A stretch of 64,000 nt of DNA from Sphingosinicella microcystinivorans (GTDB lineage Bacteria > Pseudomonadota > Alphaproteobacteria > Sphingomonadales > Sphingomonadaceae): positions 2,929,501 to 2,993,500 of the forward strand of contig NZ_CP116005.1 of assembly GCF_027941835.1 (NCBI RefSeq). Direction: 5' to 3'. Below are positions 33,627 through 43,160 of this stretch, in pieces; within the stretch, counting starts at the first letter, position 1; each line of letters starts with the position of its first letter. The notes under the pieces were generated by a model. The model ran no database searches. It was given only the letters and a program-made list of their open reading frames with translations, and was not told the DNA's origin. The translations under genes and the position numbers were made by a program.

Positions 33627-34418
33627 ATGGGGTTCACTGACAGGCAATGGCTGCAGCGCGTGAATGCGCGCAGCCTCGCGGCGGCGGCGCAGGTCTTGCT
33701 GGCGCTGCTGCTCGCGTTTGCCGCCGCGCGCCTCGTGTGGGCGCTGCTGGCGCCGGTCGGGCCGGTCGGCACGCCGCCGACGCTGACTCTTGCCGCAAGG
33801 TCCGACACCGCCGTGTTCGGCCGATTCGACCCGTTCTTCCAGATGCCCGGCGACGGCGGACCTGCCGTCGTCTCCGACCTCGCCATCGACCTCTACGGCA
33901 CGCGCGTCGACAACGTCAGCGGCAGGGGCTCCGCGATCATCGGCGTCGACGGTACGCAGCGCAGCTTCCTCGTCGGCGAGGAGATCATGCCCGGCGTCAC
34001 GCTGCACGGCGTGGCGTTCGACAGCGTGACGGTGAGCCGGGGCGGTTCGCTCGAGCAGCTGTTCCTCGATCAGTCCGTGCCGGCGCGCGCCGTGTCGCCC
34101 ATGCCTGCTGCTGCCGCCGCCGACGCGACGACGGTGCAGGTCCCGCTGGAGCGCGTCGAACGCGAGATCACGGGCGAGCTGGTGCGCCGCGGCGGCGAGG
34201 TCGAGGGACTTGCGCTGAAGCCCGTGGGAAGTGGCGGATTGTTTAACGAAATCGGCTTAAAGGCAGGCGACGTGCTGCTTTCGGCGAACGGCGTCCGAAT
34301 CGATTCAGAGACGCTGCCCGGAAGCATCGCGAACCTCATCGGCGACAACGATGTCGCGGTGCTGGAGATCAGGCGTGGGGCCGAGGTGCAGACTGTGACG
34401 TTCGAGATCGTTCGGTGA
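33627..34418 (+). CDS. gspC: Type II secretion protein GspC
   Basis: This 263-residue inner-membrane protein links the secretin GspD to the L/M platform. It has a short cytoplasmic N-terminus, one membrane segment (about 18-40) and an HR domain (DLAIDLYGTRVDNVSGRGSAIIGVDGTQRSFLVGEEIMPGVTLHGVAFDSVTVSRGG). A C-terminal PDZ-like part follows (VGSGGLFNEIGLKAGDVLLSANGVRIDSETLPGSIANLIG). It is the first gene of the gspCDEFGHIJKLMN operon and overlaps gspD by four bases. It shares architecture with the separate GspC-like protein at 31874-32653. Confidence 0.93.
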   Translation: MGFTDRQWLQRVNARSLAAAAQVLLALLLAFAAARLVWALLAPVGPVGTPPTLTLAARSDTAVFGRFDPFFQMPGDGGPAVVSDLAIDLYGTRVDNVSGRGSAIIGVDGTQRSFLVGEEIMPGVTLHGVAFDSVTVSRGGSLEQLFLDQSVPARAVSPMPAAAAADATTVQVPLERVEREITGELVRRGGEVEGLALKPVGSGGLFNEIGLKAGDVLLSANGVRIDSETLPGSIANLIGDNDVAVLEIRRGAEVQTVTFEIVR

Positions 34419-36487
34419 GGGCAGGCCGCTTCCTGATCGGCGCGGCGCTGGCGCTCGCCTTCGCGATGCCCGCGCCTGCGCAGCAAGTCATCAACCTGCG
34501 CGACGCCGATATTCGCGCCTATATAGAGGATGTCGCCCGCACCACGGGCCGCACCTTCATCATCGACCCCGCCGTGCAGGGCAAGGTGTCGGTCGTCGCC
34601 GACCGGCCGCTGTCGCGCACGCAGTATTTCGAGGTGTTCCTCTCGACGCTCCGCGCGAACGGCTTCATCGCGATCCCCACGGACGGCGGCGCCTTCCGCA
34701 TCGCGCCCGCCGCGAATGCCGCGCAGCAGCCCTCGCGCGGCGGCAGCAGCAGCTTCGTCACGCAGGTCATCGACCTCAAGTCGATCGACACGCAATCCGC
34801 GATCGAGGCGGTGCGCCCGCTCGTCAGCGCGCAGGGCCAGATCACAGCGAGCAAGACCGGCAGCGCCGTCGTCATCGCCGACTATGCCGACAACCTCGCC
34901 CGCGTGCGCTCGGTGCTGAAGGATATCGACCGCGACCGCACCACCATGCGCCTCATCACGCTCGACAACGCCGGCGCGCGCGAAATCGCCGCGGCGATCG
35001 AATCGGTGTCGCGTGCGGCAGGCGCGGGCGGCGCCGGCGCGATCTCGGTGATCGCCGTCGACAGCTCCAACAGCGTTATCCTGCGCGGCGATCCCGATGC
35101 GGTGGCGCGCATGGCGGCGATCGTCTCCGATCTCGACAAGCGCGCCTCGGCAGGCACGGACATACAGGTCGTGTTCCTCCAGAACGCCGATGCGGGTGCG
35201 CTGCTTCCGGTGCTCCAGCAGCTCGCCGGGCAGCAGGTGCAGGTCACGGTGGTGAACAGCGCCCCGCAATCCGGCGAGGGCGGGCAGGCATCGGGTGCGG
35301 GCGCGACGGTGTCCACAACGCCCGCGGGCAGCGCGCCGCCGGGTCCGGGCCGCGCCGTCATTGCACGTTACGAAGGCGCGAACGCGCTCGTCATCTCGGC
35401 GCCGCCCGACGTGCAGCGCTCGCTCAGCGAGGTGATTCGCAAGCTCGACGTGCGGCAGGAGCAGGTGCTCGTCGAGGCGATCATCGTCGAGATTTCTGAC
35501 AATGCGGCGAAGCAGCTCGGCGTCCAGTTCCTGCTTGCGGGCACGGGAAGCAACAGCGTGCCGTTCGCTGTCACGAATTATTCAAACAGCGCGCCCAATC
35601 TGCTCGCGATTGCAGGGGCCATCGGTGCGCGCGAACTCGACAGGACAACGACGACCACGAACGACGGCGGCACCACGACGGGCCGCACGGCCTCGGCGGC
35701 AGCGGACGCGCTCGAACAGGCGGCGGTCCAGTCGCTGCTCGGCGTGTCCGGCTCGCTGTTCGGCTTCGGCGGCGAGATCGGCAACGATGCGCTGTTCGGC
35801 GCCGTGATCAACGCCGTGAAGTCCGATACCGCCTCCAACGTGCTGTCGACGCCGTCGATCATGACGCTCGACAACCAGGAGGCGAAGATCCTCGTCGGCC
35901 AGGAAGTGCCGATCACCACGGGCGAGGCGCTGTCGCCCAATTTCGACAACGCCTTCCGCACCGTGCAGCGCCAGAACGTCGGCGTGCAGCTTGAGGTGAA
36001 ACCGCAGATCAACGCGGGCGGCGCGATCAAGCTGTTCCTGCGGCAGGAGGTGTCGTCGATCGCTGGGCCGGTGGCGACGGGCTCGGCCGATCTTATCATC
36101 AACAAGCGCGAGATCGAGACGACGGTGACGGTGGACGACGGCGACATCATCGCGCTCGGCGGCCTCATCGACGAGAACGAGCGCCGCACCATCGAGAAGG
36201 TGCCGCTGCTCGGCGACATCCCGCTCGTCGGCGAGATCTTCAAGAGCCGGTCGCGCAGCCGCTCGAAGACCAACCTCATGATCTTCATCCGCCCCACCAT
36301 CGTGCGCAGCCGGCAGGACGCGCAGGCGATCAGCGCGCGGCGCTACAATTACGCGCGCGAGATGCAGCGGGAGCGCTATCCGAAGCAGGAACCCTCGCTC
36401 GACGCGCTGGTGCGCGACTATATGGGCGCCGCACCGCCGGTTGCGCCTCCAGCCGCGCCGCCGCCCGCGCCGCCCCCCTCGGAGTAG
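34415..36487 (+). CDS. gspD: Type II secretion secretin GspD
   Basis: The 690-residue outer-membrane channel protein begins at a GTG overlapping gspC. It has a signal peptide (MRAGRFLIGAALALAFAMPAPAQQ), an N0 domain (VINLRDADIRAYIEDVARTTGRTFIIDP) and N1-N3 repeats with a Gly/Ser-rich N3 loop (about 285-305). The C-terminal secretin domain has SNVLSTPSIMTLDNQEAKILVGQEVPITTG and ETTVTVDDGDIIALGGLI motifs. The C-terminus is Pro/Ala-rich. No S-domain is obvious; a pilotin might be one of the nearby small lipoproteins (44337 or 44798), which is inference. Confidence 0.97.
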   Translation: MRAGRFLIGAALALAFAMPAPAQQVINLRDADIRAYIEDVARTTGRTFIIDPAVQGKVSVVADRPLSRTQYFEVFLSTLRANGFIAIPTDGGAFRIAPAANAAQQPSRGGSSSFVTQVIDLKSIDTQSAIEAVRPLVSAQGQITASKTGSAVVIADYADNLARVRSVLKDIDRDRTTMRLITLDNAGAREIAAAIESVSRAAGAGGAGAISVIAVDSSNSVILRGDPDAVARMAAIVSDLDKRASAGTDIQVVFLQNADAGALLPVLQQLAGQQVQVTVVNSAPQSGEGGQASGAGATVSTTPAGSAPPGPGRAVIARYEGANALVISAPPDVQRSLSEVIRKLDVRQEQVLVEAIIVEISDNAAKQLGVQFLLAGTGSNSVPFAVTNYSNSAPNLLAIAGAIGARELDRTTTTTNDGGTTTGRTASAAADALEQAAVQSLLGVSGSLFGFGGEIGNDALFGAVINAVKSDTASNVLSTPSIMTLDNQEAKILVGQEVPITTGEALSPNFDNAFRTVQRQNVGVQLEVKPQINAGGAIKLFLRQEVSSIAGPVATGSADLIINKREIETTVTVDDGDIIALGGLIDENERRTIEKVPLLGDIPLVGEIFKSRSRSRSKTNLMIFIRPTIVRSRQDAQAISARRYNYAREMQRERYPKQEPSLDALVRDYMGAAPPVAPPAAPPPAPPPSE

Positions 36488-36492
36488 GACCC

Positions 36493-38013
36493 ATGACGGC
36501 CGGCGACGCCGCACCGCTGCCTTCCGAACGCTCGATCCAGATTCCCTATGCCTTCGCCAAGCGCTTCGGCGTCATCGTGCTTGACGACGAGGGCGCGGAG
36601 ATCGGGGTCGGCCTTCGCGAAGGCGACGATCCGCGCGCGCTCACCGAGGTGCGGCGCATCCTCGGACGGCCCATCGTCGTGCGCTTCGTGCCGCGCCGCG
36701 AGTTCGAGCGGCTGCTTCAGGAGCGCTACGCGACAGACGGCCTCAGCGCCGAGCAGGTGTCGGACCGGCTCGGCGAGGTCGGCGATCTCGGCGCGCTTGC
36801 CGAGGACATTCCGGCGGCCGAAGACCTTCTCGACACGCAGGACGATGCCCCCGTCATCCGCCTCATCAACGGCGTCATCGCCGAAGCGGTGCGGCAGGGC
36901 GCGTCCGACATCCATGTCGAGCCCTACGAGAGTTCGCTGATCGTCCGCCTGCGCGTCGACGGCGTGCTGCGCGAGGCGCTGCGCCTGCCCGCGAAGGTGG
37001 CGCCGCTCGTCGTCAGCCGCATCAAGGTGATGGCGCGTCTCGACATCGCCGAGCGCCGCCTGCCGCAGGACGGCCGCATCGGGCTTTCTCTGGGCGGCCG
37101 CGCACTCGACGTGCGCGTCTCGACGCTGCCCTCGCGCCACGGCGAGCGAGTCGTGCTGCGTATCCTCGACAAGGAGCAGGCCGAACTGGGTCTCGAAGAC
37201 CTCGGAATGCCCGCCGACCTGCTCCGCATCGTCACCGATGCGCTGAAGGAGCCGCACGGCATCATCCTCGTCACCGGCCCCACCGGTTCGGGCAAGACGA
37301 CGACGCTCTATTCGGGCCTCCGCCTTTTGAACGACGGCACGCGCAACATCCTCACCGTCGAGGACCCGATCGAGTACGCCATCGAGGGCGTCGGGCAGAC
37401 GCAGGTGAACACCAAGGTCGGCATGACCTTCGCGGGCGGCCTCCGCGCCATCCTGCGGCAGGACCCGGACGTGGTGATGGTCGGCGAAATCCGCGATTCC
37501 GAGACGGCGGACATCGCCGTGCAGGCCTCGCTCACCGGCCACCTCGTGCTCTCCACGGTCCACACCAACGATGCCGTCGGCGCGATCACGCGCCTCAAGG
37601 ACCTCGGCGTCGAGACGTTCCTGCTCGCCTCGTCGCTGCGTCTCGTCGTCGCGCAGCGACTGGTGCGGCGGCTCTGCAACGTGTGCTCGCAGCCGGTGCA
37701 GGCGAGCGCCGCCGACGCCGCGCCATTGGGCCTCGATGCGGGCGTCGTCATCCGCCACGCGGCGGGCTGTCCGTCCTGCGCCAACACCGGCTTCCGGGGC
37801 CGCATCGGCGTCTACGAGGCGGTCCGCATCGACGAGGATATCCGCCAGCTTATCCTGTCCGGTGCGGACGAGGCCGTGATCGCGCGGCAGGCGTTCGGGC
37901 GCGCACCGAACCTCGCGGCGGCGGTGCGGCGTCTCGTCGTCGACGGCAAGACCACGGTTGAAGAGGCGGTGCGGATCATGCGCCGGGATTCGGCGGTCGA
38001 TGCCGACCTTTGA
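36493..38013 (+). CDS. gspE: Type II secretion ATPase GspE
   Basis: This cytoplasmic ATPase of 506 residues drives pseudopilus assembly. Walker A GPTGSGKTTTL is at about residue 262, followed by the Asp box and ILTVEDPIEY. Walker B is DVVMVGEIRDSETADIA and the His box STVHTNDA. The zinc site is a tetracysteine motif CNVC...CPSC near residues 395-430, as in GspE of other systems. An N-terminal domain for GspL binding precedes. It follows gspD by five bases and overlaps gspF by 14. Confidence 0.97.
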   Translation: MTAGDAAPLPSERSIQIPYAFAKRFGVIVLDDEGAEIGVGLREGDDPRALTEVRRILGRPIVVRFVPRREFERLLQERYATDGLSAEQVSDRLGEVGDLGALAEDIPAAEDLLDTQDDAPVIRLINGVIAEAVRQGASDIHVEPYESSLIVRLRVDGVLREALRLPAKVAPLVVSRIKVMARLDIAERRLPQDGRIGLSLGGRALDVRVSTLPSRHGERVVLRILDKEQAELGLEDLGMPADLLRIVTDALKEPHGIILVTGPTGSGKTTTLYSGLRLLNDGTRNILTVEDPIEYAIEGVGQTQVNTKVGMTFAGGLRAILRQDPDVVMVGEIRDSETADIAVQASLTGHLVLSTVHTNDAVGAITRLKDLGVETFLLASSLRLVVAQRLVRRLCNVCSQPVQASAADAAPLGLDAGVVIRHAAGCPSCANTGFRGRIGVYEAVRIDEDIRQLILSGADEAVIARQAFGRAPNLAAAVRRLVVDGKTTVEEAVRIMRRDSAVDADL

Positions 38014-39223
38014 TTATCTCGCGCTCGACACGGCGGGCCGCGAGCGCACGGGAACGCTGACCGCCGCGAGCGAAAGCGACGCACGCGCGTTGCTCGAACG
38101 CCGCAAGCTGCTTCCGGTGCGACTCGGTGCGGCGGCGGAAACCCGCACGGCACCGGCTCCAGCGCTCAGCGCCGGTTTCGGCCGCCGCAAGCTGTCGTCC
38201 AAGGCGCTCACCCTGTTCACGCGCCAGCTCGCGACTCTGATTTCCGTCTCGCCGCTGGAAGAATCGCTGCGCTCGATCGCCATGCAGGCGGAGCAGAAGA
38301 AGGTCGCCGATGTCGTCTGGCGCGTGCATGGCGGCGTCGTCGAAGGCCGCCGCCTTGCCGACGCGATGGCGCTCGAAGCCGCGAGCTTTCCGCCGCTCTA
38401 CCGCGCGATGGTCGCTGCCGGAGAAGGCTCGGGCGGCATGACCGAAATCCTCGAACGCCTCGCCGATCTCCACGAGCGGCAGGCGGAGGTGCGCGGCAAG
38501 ATCCTCACCACGCTCGCTTACCCCGCGATGCTGGCGCTCGTCGCACTGCTCATCGTCATCGGTATGATGACCTACGTGATTCCGAAGGTCGTCGAGCAGT
38601 TCAACGACATGGGGCAGGAGCTGCCGCTGCTCACCCGCATCGTCATCGGCATCTCGGATTTCATGACGAGCTACGGCCTCATCGTGCTCGCACTCATCGG
38701 CGTCGGCGTGCTCGTCTTCACGCGCATGATGCAGCGCGAGGATTTCCACCTGAGGGTGGACCGCGCCTTGCTCCGCATCCCGCTCACCGGGCGGCTGCTG
38801 CGCGATCTCCACGCCGCGCGCCTCGCGCGCACGCTTTCCACGATGGTCGAGAACGGGATGCCGCTTCTCGACGGCCTCGCCGCCACCTCGCGCACCATCC
38901 GCAACCGCGTGCTGCGCGGCGCGACCGAGGATATGGTGGAATCGATCCGCGAGGGCGGCAGCCTGTCGGGCTCGATGCGCCGCACCGGCATCTTCCCGCC
39001 GCTTCTCGTCCACATGACGGCGTCGGGCGAATCGAGCGGCAAGCTCGCGCCGATGCTTGGCCGCGCCGCCGACTACATGGAGCGCGAATTCGACGCTTTC
39101 ACGAAAAGCGCGCTCAGCCTGCTCGAACCGCTCATCATCGTCATCATGGGCGGTGTCATTGCGACAATCGTGCTATCCATCCTGCTGCCGATCCTGCAGC
39201 TCGACACCATTGCCATCCAGTGA
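38000..39223 (+). CDS. gspF: Type II secretion inner-membrane protein GspF
   Basis: This 407-residue polytopic platform protein starts MPTFDYLALDTAGRERTGTL, the classic GspF N-terminus, at the ATG at 38000 inside the end of gspE. Two repeated T2SSF domains follow (LFTRQLATLISVSPLEESL and LARTLSTMVENGMPLLDGL). Three membrane segments lie at about 170-190, 220-240 and 375-400 (IVIMGGVIATIVLSILLPILQL). GspF contacts GspE and GspL. Overlaps gspG by four bases. Confidence 0.97.
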   Translation: MPTFDYLALDTAGRERTGTLTAASESDARALLERRKLLPVRLGAAAETRTAPAPALSAGFGRRKLSSKALTLFTRQLATLISVSPLEESLRSIAMQAEQKKVADVVWRVHGGVVEGRRLADAMALEAASFPPLYRAMVAAGEGSGGMTEILERLADLHERQAEVRGKILTTLAYPAMLALVALLIVIGMMTYVIPKVVEQFNDMGQELPLLTRIVIGISDFMTSYGLIVLALIGVGVLVFTRMMQREDFHLRVDRALLRIPLTGRLLRDLHAARLARTLSTMVENGMPLLDGLAATSRTIRNRVLRGATEDMVESIREGGSLSGSMRRTGIFPPLLVHMTASGESSGKLAPMLGRAADYMEREFDAFTKSALSLLEPLIIVIMGGVIATIVLSILLPILQLDTIAIQ

Positions 39224-39675
39224 GGTTCCAAGTGCCGAAGCCCGTGGAAAAGAAGAAACGCGAAGACGGATTCACGCTGGTGGAGCTGATGGTCGTGCTC
39301 GCCATCATCGGTCTGCTCACCACGTTCGTCGTCATCAACGTGCTGCCGAGCCAGGACCGCGCGATGGTGGAAAAGGCGCGCGCCGACGTCGCGCTCATCG
39401 GGCAGGCGATGGAGATGTACCGCATCGACAACATGACCTATCCGCGCACCGAGGACGGCCTCCAGGCGCTCGTTTCCCCGCCCGCGACGCTGGCCCGGCC
39501 GGACCGCTATCGCAGCGGCGGCTACCTGCAACGCCTGCCCGCCGATCCGTGGGGCAACCCCTATCAGTATGCGTTCCCCGGCACCCACGGCCGCTACGAC
39601 ATCTTTTCGTTCGGCGCCGACGGAAAGCCGGGCGGGGAGGGGGACGATGCCGATATCGGCAACTGGCAGAACTAG
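39220..39675 (+). CDS. gspG: Major pseudopilin GspG
   Basis: The 151-residue precursor has the prepilin cleavage site EDG|FTLVELMVVLAIIGLLTTFV with Glu at +5, then a globular domain. That domain ends in the calcium-binding loop typical of GspG (PADPWGNPYQYAFPGTHGRYDIFSFGADGKPGGEGDDADIGNW). It is the main pseudopilus subunit. The GTG at 39220 overlaps the gspF stop; a second GTG at 39232 is an alternative start that shortens only the leader. Confidence 0.97.
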   Translation: MRFQVPKPVEKKKREDGFTLVELMVVLAIIGLLTTFVVINVLPSQDRAMVEKARADVALIGQAMEMYRIDNMTYPRTEDGLQALVSPPATLARPDRYRSGGYLQRLPADPWGNPYQYAFPGTHGRYDIFSFGADGKPGGEGDDADIGNWQN

Positions 39676-40117
39676 GGCCGAAAGCGGCTTCACCCTCGTC
39701 GAGACGATGGTCGTGCTGGCAATCGTCGGCCTGATGGCGGCGGTCGTCGCTGTGAGCCTGCCCTCGTCGGAAGCCACGCTGGTGCGCGAAAGTGAACGGC
39801 TTGCGGCGCGCTTGCTCGCGGCGCGCGACCACGCCATCCTTGCGAACCGCGAGACATCCGCCATTCTCGACACGCGCGGCTACCGCTTCGTGATGCGCGA
39901 CGGCAAAGCGTGGAAGCCGATGGACGATGCGCCGCTTGCCGACGCCGCGTGGCGCGGCGGCACGGTGCCGGTGCTTCCTGAAAACGGAGAGATCCGCGTC
40001 AGCTTCGACAGCGTCGGCATGAGCGAGGCGCAGACGCTGACGCTCATCAACGACGAGCGCCGCGCCGTCGTGCGCGTGCTCGGCTCGGGCGAGGTGAGGG
40101 TCGATGCGGGGGCGTGA
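39647..40117 (+). CDS. gspH: Minor pseudopilin GspH
   Basis: The 156-residue precursor starts MPISATGRTRAESG|FTLVETMVVLAIVGLMAAVV. That is a prepilin peptide with Glu+5 and the hydrophobic helix, followed by a GspH globular domain (LVRESERLAARLLAARDHAILANRETSAILDTRGYRF). The ATG at 39647 lies 29 bp inside gspG; no other start gives a prepilin leader. It overlaps gspI by 14 bp. Confidence 0.94.
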   Translation: MPISATGRTRAESGFTLVETMVVLAIVGLMAAVVAVSLPSSEATLVRESERLAARLLAARDHAILANRETSAILDTRGYRFVMRDGKAWKPMDDAPLADAAWRGGTVPVLPENGEIRVSFDSVGMSEAQTLTLINDERRAVVRVLGSGEVRVDAGA

Positions 40118-40469
40118 GCAAGGCTTCACGCTGATCGAGGTGATGGTCGCGATGGCCGTGCTCGGCCTCGCCGTGCTCGCGCTGATCCGGCTCGGCGCCG
40201 CCAACGCCGCGACGGCGGGCCGCGTCGAGGACGTGCTGCTCGCCGACATCGTTGCCGAGAACGCCGTCGTCGACGCGCTCACCCAGCCCGCGCCGCCGGC
40301 GCTCGGCGAAACCACGGGCACGGTGGTGAATGCCGGCGTGAACTGGACGGTGACGCGGCAGGTCGCGCGCACGGAGAACCCGCGCCTTGTCCGCATCTCG
40401 GTCGCCGTGCGCGGTCCCGGCGGCGCGGCGGGCGATCTCACCGCCTTCCGGGGCGTCGCTGCGCCGTGA
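40104..40469 (+). CDS. gspI: Minor pseudopilin GspI
   Basis: The 121-residue precursor starts MRGREQG|FTLIEVMVAMAVLGLAVLALIRLG. The conserved VLLADIVAENAVVDAL segment of GspI is present. In other systems it forms the tip complex with GspJ and GspK that starts pseudopilus assembly. Very short leader, overlap of 14 bp with gspH and four with gspJ. Confidence 0.94.
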   Translation: MRGREQGFTLIEVMVAMAVLGLAVLALIRLGAANAATAGRVEDVLLADIVAENAVVDALTQPAPPALGETTGTVVNAGVNWTVTRQVARTENPRLVRISVAVRGPGGAAGDLTAFRGVAAP

Positions 40470-41074
40470 GGAACGGCTTCACCCTCGTCGAGACGCTGGT
40501 CGCGCTGTTCGTCTTCTCGCTGCTCGCGGCGGCGGCGGTCGTCGTGCTCGGCAACTCCGCCGACGCGCAGCTTCGCCTGTCCAACGTGTCTGCCTCGGTG
40601 CAGGATTTCCAGCGCCTGCGCGCCGCGCTCCGTGCCGATCTCGCTCAGGCCGCTGAGCGCCTGCCGCGCGGCGAGGCCGGGGAGGTGCGCCCGGCCTTCG
40701 AGAGCAGCGACGGCAGTGGGCGGCTGTTCGCCTTCGTCCGCCGCGGCTGGGAGAACCCCGGCGCCGCGCCGCGCGCCTCGGTGCAATATGTCGAGTACCG
40801 GCTTGAGAACGGTGCCATCGTGCGCCGCGCCCGCCCAATGGTGGACGGTGCGGCGTTCGGCGAGCCTGCCGTGCTGGCGAAGGGTGTCGCGTCCGTCGAG
40901 GTCGCATACCGCGCCGCGCCGGACCCGGCGTCAGATGCTGTTTCCACTGCCGACTGGCGCCCGGCGTGGGACCCCTTGCAGCCAACGATCCTCCCCGCCG
41001 CCGTCCGCATCGACGCCACGACCGCGCGCTTCGGCATCGTCCGCCAGCTCTTCCTCACGCAGGTGCCGCTGTGA
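40466..41074 (+). CDS. gspJ: Minor pseudopilin GspJ
   Basis: The 202-residue precursor starts at a GTG (MRNG|FTLVETLVALFVFSLLAAAAVVVLG) with Glu+5. The GspJ domain includes VQDFQRLRAALRADLAQAAERLPRG and FAFVRRGWENPG. It is a tip component with GspI and GspK. Overlaps both neighbours by four bases, so the order I-J-K is translationally coupled. Confidence 0.95.
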   Translation: MRNGFTLVETLVALFVFSLLAAAAVVVLGNSADAQLRLSNVSASVQDFQRLRAALRADLAQAAERLPRGEAGEVRPAFESSDGSGRLFAFVRRGWENPGAAPRASVQYVEYRLENGAIVRRARPMVDGAAFGEPAVLAKGVASVEVAYRAAPDPASDAVSTADWRPAWDPLQPTILPAAVRIDATTARFGIVRQLFLTQVPL

Positions 41075-42072
41075 AGCGCGCTCTGAAGCACCGGGGGCGC
41101 GAACGCGGCATGGCGCTGCTCACCGTGCTGATGCTCGTCGCGGTGATGGGGGCGCTGACGGCGACGGCGCTCGAAACCATCAACCGCTCGGTGCGCATGG
41201 CGGGCAACAGCCGCGTCGCCGCGCAGGCGCGCTACTACGTGCTCGGTGCCGAGGTGATGGCGCTCGAACGCATCGCGACACTCGTCGGCAGGGCCGGCGA
41301 CACGCTGACATCGGCGGGCGGCTGGAACGGCCGCGAGTTCGTGTTCCCCACGCCGGACAACGCGGGAACCATCCGCGCCCGCGTGTCCGACGGCGGCAAC
41401 TGCTTCAATCTCAACAGCGTCACGGACGGCGGCAGCCCCACCACGCTGCGCGCCCGCCCGCGCGGTATCGCGCAGTTCACCGCGCTGATGACGACACTCG
41501 GCATTTCCGATGCCGAGGCGCGCCGCGCCGCCTTCACCCTCGCGGACTGGATCGACGCGGATTCGTTGCCGCTCCCCCTCGGCGGGGAGGACGAGGCCTA
41601 CACGCGGCTGTCGCCCGCCTATCGCACGGGAAACACGCTGCTGGCGGAGGTGAGCGAACTGCGCGCGGTTGCGGGGATCACGCCGGAAATCTATGACGTT
41701 GTCAGACCTTGGGTATGCGCCTTGCCGACAACTGAACTTTCGCCGATCAACGTCAACACGCTCGAAGCCGCGCAGGCGCCGCTGCTGACGATGATCATGC
41801 CGGGGCGGCTCACGCCCGAGGCGGCCCGCCAGGTGATGGCGAGCCGCCCTGCGGGCGGCTGGACCAATGCCCTCGACTTCTGGGAGGCGCCCGCGATCGC
41901 AGCGCTGACGCCGTCGAGCGAGGAACTCGATCAGGTGAAGCTCACGTCGCGCTGGTTCGCGCTCGAGATCGACGTGGACGTCTCGGGCTACACGCTCACC
42001 GAGACCGCGCTGCTCGATGTGTCGCGCGACCGCGCGCGCGTCGTGGAACGCCGCTGGACGGTCGAGGAATGA
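41071..42072 (+). CDS. gspK: Minor pseudopilin GspK
   Basis: The 333-residue protein starts at a GTG overlapping the gspJ stop. The leader RERG|MALLTVLMLVAVMGALTATAL lacks Glu at +5, which is normal for GspK and fits its place at the pseudopilus tip. A large insert domain carries NCFNLNSV, a cysteine pair (GNC and VCAL) and INVNTLEAAQ. The longer open frame starting at 40966 is read-through in gspJ. Confidence 0.95.
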   Translation: MKRALKHRGRERGMALLTVLMLVAVMGALTATALETINRSVRMAGNSRVAAQARYYVLGAEVMALERIATLVGRAGDTLTSAGGWNGREFVFPTPDNAGTIRARVSDGGNCFNLNSVTDGGSPTTLRARPRGIAQFTALMTTLGISDAEARRAAFTLADWIDADSLPLPLGGEDEAYTRLSPAYRTGNTLLAEVSELRAVAGITPEIYDVVRPWVCALPTTELSPINVNTLEAAQAPLLTMIMPGRLTPEAARQVMASRPAGGWTNALDFWEAPAIAALTPSSEELDQVKLTSRWFALEIDVDVSGYTLTETALLDVSRDRARVVERRWTVEE

Positions 42073-43160
42073 GCCGCCGCCTTTTCGTCCTGCTGCCTGC
42101 GTCGGGGACCGCGCTGCGCTGGCGCACACAGGGCGAGGACGGGCGCACGCTGGCGTCCGGGCTTCTCGTCGACGACGCCGAGGCACAGATCGACGAGGAC
42201 ACGCGCGTCACCGCCATCGTGCCGGGAAGTGCCGTGTCGCTGCACTGGGTGGAGCTTGCCGCAGCCTCCGCCGCGCAGGCCGCCGCCGCGGCGCGCCACC
42301 TCGCCGCCGATTTCGTCGCCGCGCCGATCGCCGATCAGCACGTCGCGGCGGCAGCGGTGGCAGACGCCGATGGGCGTCGCCTTATCGGCATCGTCGACAA
42401 GGGCGTGATGGCGGGCTGGCTCGCCACACTCGTGCATCACGGCCTCGATCCGGACGAGATGGTGCCCGCGCCGCTCATGCTGCCTGTGGCCGAGGACGCC
42501 GTCAGCACGCTCCGTTCCGGCGACACACTGCTCGTGCGTGCGTCGGACCTCGCGCTGGAAACCGAACCGGCGCTTGCCGAGATGCTGATCGGCGGCCGCG
42601 CGTTGCGCCCGATCCTGCGCGACATCCTCGATCTCCCGGCCTATCCCGACGCGCCGCTCAACCTCCGGCAGGGCGAATTCCGCAAGGCGCGGCCGCGCGC
42701 TGTCGGCCGCGCCGACATCCGGCGCATGGCCCTGCTCGCGGCGGGCGTCGTCGCAGCGTGGCTCGGCGCCGATCTTGCGCTCGCGCTGCGTCACCACTTC
42801 GCGGCGAACGCGATGGAGGCGGAGATGCAGGCACTCGCGGCGAAGGCGCTGCCGGGCGTGGTGATCACCGATCCGGCGCTTCAACTCCAGCAGCGCTACG
42901 CCGCCTCGGCATCGAGCGGCGGCTTCACCGGCATGGCGGCGTCGCTGTTCGGCGCGCTTCAGGCGAGCGGCACCATCCGGCTCGAATCGCTGCGCTACGA
43001 GCCCACGGGCGCGATGCGCGCCACGCTGATCGCCCCCGTGGGCGCGTCCGCCGAGCCCGTGAAGCAGCGCATGGTGGCGGATGGACTGAACCTCGTCGAG
43101 GGCGCCTCGCGCAGCGGCGACAACGGCCAGCGGATCGACATCGAGGTGACGCGCCTGTGA
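42069..43160 (+). CDS. gspL: Type II secretion protein GspL
   Basis: The 363-residue inner-membrane protein has an N-terminal cytoplasmic actin-like region (MSRRLFVLLPASGTALRWRTQGEDG, VPGSAVSLHWVELA) that binds GspE. One membrane segment at about 219-236 (RMALLAAGVVAAWLGADLAL) follows, then a periplasmic ferredoxin-like domain. Weakly conserved as usual; position between gspK and gspM supports the call. Confidence 0.92.
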   Translation: MSRRLFVLLPASGTALRWRTQGEDGRTLASGLLVDDAEAQIDEDTRVTAIVPGSAVSLHWVELAAASAAQAAAAARHLAADFVAAPIADQHVAAAAVADADGRRLIGIVDKGVMAGWLATLVHHGLDPDEMVPAPLMLPVAEDAVSTLRSGDTLLVRASDLALETEPALAEMLIGGRALRPILRDILDLPAYPDAPLNLRQGEFRKARPRAVGRADIRRMALLAAGVVAAWLGADLALALRHHFAANAMEAEMQALAAKALPGVVITDPALQLQQRYAASASSGGFTGMAASLFGALQASGTIRLESLRYEPTGAMRATLIAPVGASAEPVKQRMVADGLNLVEGASRSGDNGQRIDIEVTRL

